DNA of 6,380 bases from Alphaproteobacteria bacterium UBA4588 (GTDB taxonomy: Bacteria; Pseudomonadota; Alphaproteobacteria; Puniceispirillales; Puniceispirillaceae), in the NCBI GenBank assembly GCA_002387605.1, contig DGJU01000016.1, positions 1 to 6,380 on the forward strand, in the 5' to 3' direction. Positions 1-5,784 of the stretch are shown in pieces. The first letter of the stretch is position 1. Every line of letters begins with the position of its first letter. The notes under the pieces were generated by a model. It ran no database searches. It was not told the DNA's origin and was given only the letters and a program-made list of their open reading frames with translations. Position numbers and translations under genes: made by a program.

Positions 1-556
1 GGCTCAAAGACGAGAGCGCATAGTTATCCTGATCAGCGCGAGAGAACTGATAATGTTCTGCACAATCTTCTGCAAAACATCCCATCAGCACGCCCTTATT
101 ATAGGCGTCTTCCAGCCCATCAAGAAACATATGGTCTGTGAGTGTCTGGTGACCAAGCCGGCTGCCACCGCGCAGGCCGCCACTTAAATAAGGCGCATTT
201 GTCATGCTTTCCATGCCGCCAGCAATAACAGAACTCACATCACCTGACGCTAACTGGTCATACCCAAGCATCACAGCTTTCATGCCAGAGCCGCACATTT
301 TATTCACTGTTGTTGCTGGAATAGCGTTACTTAATCCAGCATGAAATCCGGCTTGGCGGGCAGGGGCTTGGCCTAATCCTGCTGGCAGAACACATCCCAT
401 AATGACATCATCAATGGCTGTCGCATCAATGCCTGACTGGGCGAGGGCTGCCTGAATGGCATGGCCGCCAAGCTCAGGTGCGCTTAATGTGTTGAACGCT
501 CCTTGGAAGCTACCTATTGCTGTGCGTGCGCTTCCAGTGATGAAAATATCAGCCAT
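1..556 (-). CDS. Thiolase (acetyl-CoA C-acetyltransferase family), C-terminal part cut off by the window edge
   Basis: This gene encodes the first ~185 residues of a thiolase, about half of the usual ~390. It was read directly from the minus strand and stays open to base 2. Seen: the N-terminus MADIFITGSARTAIGSF, typical of biosynthetic/degradative thiolases, and the nucleophile motif NKMCGSGMKA with the acyl-accepting cysteine at residue 88. A GGMESMTNAPY segment follows at about 113-123, then the loop LMGCFAEDCAEHY at about 157-169. The second catalytic His/Cys region lies outside the window. Thiolases cleave 3-ketoacyl-CoA with CoA in the cytosol, or run the reverse condensation. An in-frame ATG five codons upstream (base 571) lacks a ribosome binding site, whereas ATG 556 follows a GGGGGG run, so 556 is preferred. 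It lies 22 nt after the enoyl-CoA hydratase gene and is probably last or near-last in the operon. Valine breakdown needs no thiolase, so isoleucine (2-methylacetoacetyl-CoA) or fatty-acid turnover is the inferred role. The family call is strong; the substrate is open. Confidence 0.93.
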   Translation of the reverse strand, partial: MADIFITGSARTAIGSFQGAFNTLSAPELGGHAIQAALAQSGIDATAIDDVIMGCVLPAGLGQAPARQAGFHAGLSNAIPATTVNKMCGSGMKAVMLGYDQLASGDVSSVIAGGMESMTNAPYLSGGLRGGSRLGHQTLTDHMFLDGLEDAYNKGVLMGCFAEDCAEHYQFSRADQDNYALSSLS

Positions 557-563
557 GTTTACG

Positions 564-569
564 CCCCCC
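564..569 (-). promoter_or_regulatory. G-only ribosome binding site deciding the thiolase start
   Basis: On the minus strand six consecutive G residues end 7 nt before ATG 556. They can pair with the CCUCC core of the 16S rRNA tail, partly through alternative registers. No purine-rich stretch precedes the alternative in-frame ATG at 571, and these same G residues would be inside its coding sequence. This favours translation from 556. Confidence 0.5.
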
Positions 570-578
570 ATCTGATGG

Positions 579-1361
579 TTATTTTCCTATGAAGGTTGCC
601 GCCCGCTTTTCTGAAAAGGCAGCCATTCCCTCTTTCTGATCGTCTGTTGCAAACAAAGACTGGAACACACGCCGCTCAAACAGCAACCCTTCGCGCAAGC
701 CCCCTTCTTCGGCTCTCTCAACAGCTTCACGCGCCAGCATAACAGAGGCGCGCCCATAGCCTGCAATCGTTTGAGCTGCTGCGAGTGTCTCGCTTAAGAG
801 GTCTGCATCATCAATCACCCGGGCAACAATGCCGGAGCGTTCCGCCTCATCAGCACCCATCATGCGGCCTGTTAGGATCATATCCATTGATTTTGCTTTG
901 CCAATGGCGCGTGTCATCCGCTGTGATCCGCCCATGCCGGGAATCACGCCTAGCTTGATTTCAGGCTGGCCGAAGGTTGCCGAGCGTGACGCAAAAATCA
1001 TATCGCACATCATGGCAAGTTCGCATCCGCCGCCCAGAGCATAGCCGCCAACAGCGGCAATTTTTGGTGTCCGGAAGGCCGCAAACTGGTCCCAATCTGC
1101 AAATAAATCTGCATGATAATTATCCATATAGGATTTTTGCGCCATTTCAGGAATGTCAGCGCCAGCAGCAAAGGCTTTCTCATTTCCGGTGATAATAAAA
1201 CAACCAATTTCAGGATCACGGTCAAGCGGTGCGAGTGTGTCAATCACCTCGCGGGTAAGCTGCTGGTTAATCGCGTTCAGCGCTTTCGGGCGGTTCAAGG
1301 TTATTTGAACAACTGCCCCAATGCGGGTTACGATAATAGTCTCAAGATTTGTGTGGCTCAT
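579..1361 (-). CDS. Short-chain enoyl-CoA hydratase (crotonase family), likely methacrylyl-CoA hydratase
   Basis: This is a full-length crotonase-fold enzyme of 260 residues, the normal length for the short-chain family. Seen: the N-terminal strand motif TLNRPKALNA (21-30), the oxyanion-hole segment FAAGADI (64-70), and the core GGGCELAMMCD (110-120). QPEIKLGVIPGMGG follows at 132-145. By comparison with mitochondrial enoyl-CoA hydratase, E114 and E134 correspond to the two catalytic glutamates, and both are present, as expected for a true hydratase rather than an isomerase or hydrolase. In this operon the logical reaction is adding water to methacrylyl-CoA to give 3-hydroxyisobutyryl-CoA, linking the acyl-CoA dehydrogenase to the hydrolase. 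The family is usually broad enough to take crotonyl-CoA and tiglyl-CoA as well. It starts 15 nt after the mmsB stop, with only a weak AGAGA ribosome binding site, so translational coupling is plausible. The specific substrate is inferred from context. Confidence 0.95.
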   Translation of the reverse strand: MSHTNLETIIVTRIGAVVQITLNRPKALNAINQQLTREVIDTLAPLDRDPEIGCFIITGNEKAFAAGADIPEMAQKSYMDNYHADLFADWDQFAAFRTPKIAAVGGYALGGGCELAMMCDMIFASRSATFGQPEIKLGVIPGMGGSQRMTRAIGKAKSMDMILTGRMMGADEAERSGIVARVIDDADLLSETLAAAQTIAGYGRASVMLAREAVERAEEGGLREGLLFERRVFQSLFATDDQKEGMAAFSEKRAATFIGK

Positions 1362-1376
1362 AATGGTCTCTATTTT

Positions 1377-2249
1377 TTAGGTACGTGGTTTGGTCTCGAA
1401 GCGCGGCAGCATAGCTGAGAAATCGCGGCCTCTTCCGTCTTCTTCCTCAACAAACTGGATATATTCTGCCAAGGCGGCTGCCCCAAGCGGTGTTTCTGCA
1501 TTAACAGCTTCTGCTGCCTGTTGCGATAAGCCCAAATCCTTGACCATCATTTCAGCTGCAAATCCCGGTTTATAATCATTATCTGCTGGACTGGTTGGCC
1601 CAATGCCCGGCGCAGGACAATAGGCGTTCATTGTCCAGCTATAGCCTGAAGACGTGCTCACAACATCGAACAGCTTTTGTCTGTCCAAGCCAAGCTTATC
1701 TGCTAGCGCGATACTTTCGCAAGTCACAATCATGGTAACGCCAAGTATCATATTATTGCAGATTTTTGCTGCCTGACCAGCCCCTGCATCACCGCAATGC
1801 ACTGTTTTACTACCCATTATATCGAATAGGGGGGCTGCGCGTGCAAACCCATCATCACTTCCGCCTGCCATAAAGGTTAGTGTGCCAGCAGCAGCGCCAG
1901 TCGTGCCGCCCGATACTGGCGCATCGACCGCTACAATATCTGCTGCATTTGCGTCTGCTGCAACGTCGCGCGCAGAAATCACATCAACGGTTGAGCAGTC
2001 GATAAACAAGCATCCTGCTGCCATTGCGGGCAGAATTTCTGCGGCAACGCTTCTGAGGATAGCGCCGTTTGGCAGCATTGTTATAACACAATCTGCGCCG
2101 GTGACAGCGTCTGTTGCATGAGCCGCCATCTTAACCCCGTCCGGTGCGGCGGCATGAATATCAAATCCTATAACATCATGACCCGCAGTTACAAGATTGG
2201 CAGCCATCGGACCACCCATATTTCCCAGACCAATAAACCCGATTTTCAT
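1377..2249 (-). CDS. mmsB: 3-hydroxyisobutyrate dehydrogenase
   Basis: This 290-residue enzyme oxidises 3-hydroxyisobutyrate to methylmalonate semialdehyde with NAD+ in the cytosol, a late step of valine catabolism. Seen: an N-terminal Rossmann motif KIGFIGLGNMGGPMAANL (2-19) with the GxGxMG dinucleotide signature, and the substrate-binding segment DAPVSGGTTGA (109-119). The catalytic block GAGQAAKICNNM (156-167) has the presumed catalytic lysine K162 and N166. The C-terminal helical domain contains GYSWTMNAYCPAPG (202-215) and MVKDLGLSQQAA (235-246), which match 3-hydroxyisobutyrate dehydrogenases better than tartronate semialdehyde reductases or other beta-hydroxyacid dehydrogenases. A good ribosome binding site, AAGGAGAG, ends 6 nt before the ATG. 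It sits directly after the hydrolase gene that makes its substrate (35-nt gap). The partner methylmalonate semialdehyde dehydrogenase (mmsA), often adjacent in other bacteria, is not in this window. Confidence 0.93.
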   Translation of the reverse strand: MKIGFIGLGNMGGPMAANLVTAGHDVIGFDIHAAAPDGVKMAAHATDAVTGADCVITMLPNGAILRSVAAEILPAMAAGCLFIDCSTVDVISARDVAADANAADIVAVDAPVSGGTTGAAAGTLTFMAGGSDDGFARAAPLFDIMGSKTVHCGDAGAGQAAKICNNMILGVTMIVTCESIALADKLGLDRQKLFDVVSTSSGYSWTMNAYCPAPGIGPTSPADNDYKPGFAAEMMVKDLGLSQQAAEAVNAETPLGAAALAEYIQFVEEEDGRGRDFSAMLPRFETKPRT

Positions 2250-2284
2250 AGTTGTCTCTCCTTATGCAATCATGCTGGCTAGGT

Positions 2285-3313
2285 TCAAGCTGGCGCATCA
2301 AGAGGTGCCAGCATATGCGCAATAATATCATCACTGACATCATCGAATGTTTTATACTTCCAGTTAGGGGCGTGATCCTTATCAATCAGCATGGCGCGCA
2401 CACCTTCCAGAAAATCTGCATCACTAAGCGAGCGCGCTGTAAACCTGAATTCATAATCAATCGCTGTTGCCATATCTGGTGATAGTCTGACAGCCCGTAT
2501 TGATGTGATCGTTGAGAGCACAGATAAAGGTGACTGGCGGCTATAGGCTTGGTTTATTTCGGCTGCGAGCGGGGTTGTCTGATGCGCGATAGCGCGCACA
2601 ACATCACGCGGATTTTCAGCACTGAACAGGCTGTTAATCTCATCACGTTTCGCAAATATCGGTGATAGATCATCCAACACAGGGCTTTCAAAATCAGCAA
2701 TACAGTCAGGCGTGCCTGTTGCAATGAGCGCCTTAAGCAGGGCAGGCCATTTTTCCTGTAGGACAAAATAGTCAGCAAAGCCGGCAAAAATCGCATCGCC
2801 AGCTTTCATTCGTGCTCCAGTTGTACCAAGATATTCACCCAAATACCCCGGCGCCCGCGCAAGTAACATACTGCCGCCAACATCAGGCATCAGGCCGATA
2901 GCACATTCAGGCATGGCAAAGCGGCTGGTCTGCGATGTAATTCTGTGACTGCCATGACAAGACACACCAACACCGCCCCCCATGACATAGCCTTGCATCA
3001 ATGCGATATAAGGTTTTGGATAGGCCTCTATCAGGGCATTAAGCCGGTATTCATCACGCCAGTAAGACCGGGCATAATCGTGATCGCCATCAACACCCCG
3101 GCGATAAAGTTCAGCAACATCACCGCCAGCACAAAAAGACTTCTCGCCTTCTGCTGTAATAACAATTTGAGTGATAGCCGCATCATCAGCCCACGATAAT
3201 AGCGCTGCTTCCATCGCATCATTCATCTCGTAAGTGAGGGCGTTAAGGGCTTTGGGACGGTTCAGATGGATCCGACCTGTGCTGTTCTCAACAGTAATGA
3301 TAATATCACTCAT
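2285..3313 (-). CDS. 3-hydroxyisobutyryl-CoA hydrolase
   Basis: This 342-residue crotonase-superfamily thioesterase releases CoA from 3-hydroxyisobutyryl-CoA, the unusual hydrolytic step of valine catabolism. Seen: LNRPKALNAL (17-26), CAGGDV (61-66), which replaces the AGAD of hydratases, and EYRLN (88-92). These are followed by MGGGVGVSCHGSHRI (111-125) and MPECAIGLMPDVGG (134-147). E136 and D144 keep the eight-residue spacing of the two acidic residues regarded as functionally important in mammalian HIBCH. The C-terminal block SDADFLEGVRAMLIDKD (297-313) followed by P-x-W is diagnostic for the hydrolase and absent from ordinary enoyl-CoA hydratases, as is the extra ~80-residue length. Its ATG overlaps the acyl-CoA dehydrogenase stop codon (ATGA), so the two are probably translationally coupled. 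Hydrolysis here lets a free acid, not a CoA ester, be handed to mmsB downstream. Confidence 0.95.
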   Translation of the reverse strand: MSDIIITVENSTGRIHLNRPKALNALTYEMNDAMEAALLSWADDAAITQIVITAEGEKSFCAGGDVAELYRRGVDGDHDYARSYWRDEYRLNALIEAYPKPYIALMQGYVMGGGVGVSCHGSHRITSQTSRFAMPECAIGLMPDVGGSMLLARAPGYLGEYLGTTGARMKAGDAIFAGFADYFVLQEKWPALLKALIATGTPDCIADFESPVLDDLSPIFAKRDEINSLFSAENPRDVVRAIAHQTTPLAAEINQAYSRQSPLSVLSTITSIRAVRLSPDMATAIDYEFRFTARSLSDADFLEGVRAMLIDKDHAPNWKYKTFDDVSDDIIAHMLAPLDAPA

Positions 3314-4458
3314 CTATCTCGTTCCGCTAATAATGTGCGGCTAATAATCACCCGCATAATTTCGTTGGTGCCTTCAAGAATCTGATGGACGCGCAAATCT
3401 CGAACAATCTTTTCAATACCGTAATCTGCCAGATAGCCGTAGCCGCCATGTATCTGAAGTGCTTCATTGGCAACATCAAAACTTACATCTGTTACATGAC
3501 GTTTTGCCATCGCACAGGCGCGTGTTGCATCTGCTGTTTTATGATCAAGTTTCCATGCCGCCTGATGCAGGAAGGTGCGGGCAACCTCAAGATTTGTAAA
3601 CATATCGGCTATCTTGAACTGGACGGATTGAAATTTATCGATAGACCGCCCAAATGCCTTGCGCTCGCTCGAATAGCTCAGCGCCTTTTCATAGGCTGCT
3701 TGCGCGCCGCCAAGAGCAGCGGCCGCAATATTAAGCCGTCCACCATCCAGCCCCATCATGGCATAGCTAAAGCCGTCACCTTCGCTGCCAAGCAGGTTTT
3801 CTGCTGGTGTTGAACAATTATCCATCATGACTTGGGCTGTTGGCTGGGCGCGCCACCCCATCTTGCGTTCCTGTGCCCCAAAAGAAAGGCCAGCTGCCTC
3901 TTTATCAACGATAATGGCTGAAATACCTTTGGGCGTTTCATCACCGGTGCGGCACATTACAATATATAAATCAGAATAGTCACCGCCTGAAATAAATGAT
4001 TTCGTTCCGGTTAGCTCATAGCCCTCATTGGTGCGGACCGCCTTGGTACGCAATGCAGCAGCATCTGAGCCAGATTCAGGTTCGGTTAAACAATATGATC
4101 CAATTTTTTTCATCTGACATAAGTCAGCCAGGTATTTATCCTGCAGCGTCTCATTGCCGAAGGTGGCGACCATCCATGCAATCATATTGTGAATAGATAA
4201 AAAAGATGAAACTGACGGGCAGGAGATCGCAAGCGCCTCAAAAATAAGGGTTGCATCAAGACGGGTCAGGCCAGAACCGCCCTGTTCTTCTGGAACATAA
4301 ATTGCCGCAAGACCTAGTTTTGCTGCCTCTTCCAGCATTTCACGAGGCATCTCTGCTGTCTCATCCCACTTATCGGCAAAGGGGGCTATATGTTCAGCAC
4401 CAAAATCACGGGCCATATCATAAATAGCTTGCTGTTCTTCAGAGAGCGCGAAATCCAT
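3310..4458 (-). CDS. Acyl-CoA dehydrogenase, isobutyryl-CoA dehydrogenase (ACAD8) type
   Basis: This FAD-dependent flavoenzyme probably oxidises isobutyryl-CoA to methacrylyl-CoA and passes electrons to electron-transfer flavoprotein. From ATG 4458 it is 382 residues, beginning MDFALSEEQQAIYD, the usual opening of this family. Seen: SIHNM with WM shortly after (88-92 on), YCLTEPESGSDAA (122-134), a flavin-contacting segment, and RKAFGR (266-271). HGGYGYL follows at 337-343, then HQILEGTNEIMR, in which E362 is at the catalytic base position. The SIHNM...WM segment, the GRINIA-like GGRLNIAAAALG and the VHQILEGTNE end all resemble ACAD8 more than short/branched-chain or medium-chain enzymes. An in-frame ATG at 4476 would add six residues (MKGGRH), but it has no ribosome binding site, whereas 4458 follows AAAGGCGG. 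It lies 87 nt after the ligase gene, behind a candidate promoter, and its stop overlaps the hydrolase start. Family certain; isobutyryl preference inferred from similarity and neighbours. Confidence 0.93.
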   Translation of the reverse strand: MDFALSEEQQAIYDMARDFGAEHIAPFADKWDETAEMPREMLEEAAKLGLAAIYVPEEQGGSGLTRLDATLIFEALAISCPSVSSFLSIHNMIAWMVATFGNETLQDKYLADLCQMKKIGSYCLTEPESGSDAAALRTKAVRTNEGYELTGTKSFISGGDYSDLYIVMCRTGDETPKGISAIIVDKEAAGLSFGAQERKMGWRAQPTAQVMMDNCSTPAENLLGSEGDGFSYAMMGLDGGRLNIAAAALGGAQAAYEKALSYSSERKAFGRSIDKFQSVQFKIADMFTNLEVARTFLHQAAWKLDHKTADATRACAMAKRHVTDVSFDVANEALQIHGGYGYLADYGIEKIVRDLRVHQILEGTNEIMRVIISRTLLAERDR

Positions 4459-4465
4459 ATGTCTG

Positions 4466-4473
4466 CCGCCTTT
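4466..4473 (-). promoter_or_regulatory. Ribosome binding site deciding the acyl-CoA dehydrogenase start
   Basis: AAAGGCGG on the minus strand ends 7 nt before ATG 4458. The alternative in-frame ATG at 4476 is preceded by an A/T-rich stretch without a purine-rich site. Initiation at 4458 also gives the family-typical N-terminus MDFALSEEQQ. Confidence 0.55.
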
Positions 4474-4480
4474 CATAAAT

Positions 4481-4511
4481 CTTATAAGTGGTTAACCAGC
4501 AACAAGGCCAA
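4481..4511 (-). promoter_or_regulatory. Candidate promoter with operator-like dyad for the valine-catabolism genes
   Basis: On the minus strand, TTGGCC (4506-4511) and TATAAG (4481-4486) resemble sigma70-type -35 and -10 boxes, with a long 19-nt spacer. The spacer contains the perfect 10-bp palindrome TGGTTAACCA (4489-4498). This sits inside a wider imperfect dyad at 4481-4506 in which 9 of 13 position pairs are symmetric. A transcript starting about 7 nt after the -10 box would begin near 4474, leaving a short leader before ATG 4458. A 19-nt spacer holding a dyad is a known feature of MerR-family activated promoters, and the MerR-family regulator LiuR controls branched-chain catabolism in other proteobacteria. 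The link here is only inference. The -35 match is modest. Confidence 0.35.
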
Positions 4512-4545
4512 TAAGCAGGTGCCATCATGCACCCATTTTCGGTCA

Positions 4546-5784
4546 TTAACCGATATCCCGCTTATCATCGATAACAAGACCATCATTTGGCAGATCACCT
4601 GGCATGACAACCTCAACCTGACCTCTTAGCTTAAAAATATCCTGCACTGACCCCGTAAAGGTTTCAGGGCTTCCTTGTGATGCTTCAAGCTGTACCGTCA
4701 TAATATCTGTTGACCCATCATGGGTAACAGTAACCCGTGCGCGCACAATCTCATCATGACGAGCAACAAGGGCTGCAACCTGTTCGGGGCGAACAAACAT
4801 CCCCTTTATCTTGGTTGCCTGATCAGCCCGGCCGCGCCATCCAACAATACGTTTATTTGTGCGCCCGCACGGACTGGTGCCCGGTAAAATAGCTGACAGG
4901 TCACCCGTTGCAAAACGAATGAGCGGCGTTTCATGCGAGAATGTTGTCACAACAACTTCGCCAATCTGTCCGTCTTCTACAGGAATGCCAGTGCCGGGAA
5001 CAACGATTTCAACGATAACACCTTCATCAACAATCATACCGTCCAGTGCGAGGCTTTCATAAGCAATATGTCCGACATCGGCTGTCCCATAGCATTGCCG
5101 GCAGGTGATGCCTCTCTCTTCATAGTCTTGACGGAGCGCCGGAAAGAGAGGGCCAGCTGATACACAAGCGCGCGTAACAGACGACAGGTCAAGCCCAAGC
5201 GCCTCACCCTTTTCCAAAATAGCTTTCAGATAATCTGGCGTGCCGGCATAGACCGTAACACCAAGATTAGCCATTGCTGTAGCTTGCATCTCTGTCTGGC
5301 CTGTTCCAGCGGGCACAACAACAGCGCCAACTGCGGCGGCGGCTGATTCAAACATCATGCCGGCAGGCGTAAAATGATAGGCAAAACAGTTCTGTACAAT
5401 ATCGCCTTTGCCAACACCAACAGCCGCTAATGCCCGCCCAAAACGCCACCAGTCAGTGCCGCGCATACCAGCTTCATAAATAGGCCCTGGAGACTGATAG
5501 ATAGTATGCAGCGCATGGAAGGGAACACCGGCAAAGTTTCGCAACGGAAGCGTATCTTCTGCATTTGCAACCATATCTGATTTACGCACGATAGGCAGAG
5601 CAACAAGGTCAGCCTCTGTTGTGATAGCAGAGGCATCACAATCACGCAGACTATCCTTAAAATAACCGGTATTTGTCTGAGCGTGCGTGATAAGAGCTGG
5701 TAGGTCTCGTGATAAGTCTGCTGCGCGCTCGTCTGAGCTACGGGTTTCGCGCGTGTCGAAATACCCACCCATTAGCTGAGCCAT
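4546..5784 (-). CDS. Phenylacetate-CoA ligase-like AMP-forming enzyme (PaaK/COG1541 type), substrate unknown
   Basis: This 412-residue member of the adenylate-forming superfamily resembles phenylacetate-CoA ligase in length and layout. Such enzymes activate a carboxylic acid through an acyl-AMP and transfer it to CoA. Seen: CYGTADVG (231-238) at the A5 position, TPLIRFATGDLS (286-297) with D295 at the ribose-binding A7 aspartate, and PCGRTNKRIVGWRGRADQ (305-322). KIKGMFVRPEQV (325-336), the hinge/C-terminal domain entry, comes next. Odd points: the usual Ser/Thr/Gly-rich phosphate loop is replaced by YQSPGPIYE (96-104), and the C-terminal catalytic-lysine position reads DGLVIDDKR (401-409) with leucine where lysine is expected. 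It overlaps livF by 13 bp. ATG 5784 has GGAAAAG directly upstream; a second in-frame ATG at 5772 forms TAATG with the livF stop and is a possible alternative start. Overlap with livF suggests it activates what the transporter imports. A branched-chain or aromatic acid is possible, but the sequence does not decide. Confidence 0.85.
   Translation of the reverse strand: MAQLMGGYFDTRETRSSDERAADLSRDLPALITHAQTNTGYFKDSLRDCDASAITTEADLVALPIVRKSDMVANAEDTLPLRNFAGVPFHALHTIYQSPGPIYEAGMRGTDWWRFGRALAAVGVGKGDIVQNCFAYHFTPAGMMFESAAAAVGAVVVPAGTGQTEMQATAMANLGVTVYAGTPDYLKAILEKGEALGLDLSSVTRACVSAGPLFPALRQDYEERGITCRQCYGTADVGHIAYESLALDGMIVDEGVIVEIVVPGTGIPVEDGQIGEVVVTTFSHETPLIRFATGDLSAILPGTSPCGRTNKRIVGWRGRADQATKIKGMFVRPEQVAALVARHDEIVRARVTVTHDGSTDIMTVQLEASQGSPETFTGSVQDIFKLRGQVEVVMPGDLPNDGLVIDDKRDIG

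Noticed and set aside
1113..1418. 101-codon plus-strand open frame across the hydratase/mmsB junction
   Set aside because: It is antisense to two well-supported genes, with no domain-like content and no reason for selection on this frame.
1261..3270. Similar DNA around the LNRPKALNA codons in the hydratase (near 1280) and hydrolase (near 3250) as a possible repeat or duplication
   Set aside because: The likeness is confined to a conserved crotonase-fold motif. The two proteins differ in length and diagnostic residues, so this reflects shared ancestry, not a recent repeat.
3385..3813. 142-codon plus-strand open frame opposite the acyl-CoA dehydrogenase gene
   Set aside because: It lies wholly antisense to a gene with clear family motifs, its translation is Cys/Ile-rich with no recognisable domain, and it lacks convincing initiation context. 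It is a codon-bias shadow.
4459..4476. Upstream in-frame start for the acyl-CoA dehydrogenase (adds MKGGRH)
   Set aside because: No ribosome binding site precedes it, the added residues are not family-like, and their codons form the ribosome binding site of the better start at 4458.
4518..4533. Possible terminator hairpin in the 87-nt gap (GGTGC stem, 6-nt loop, minus strand)
   Set aside because: The stem is only 5 bp and is not followed by a T-run on the transcribed strand, so it does not fit an intrinsic terminator.
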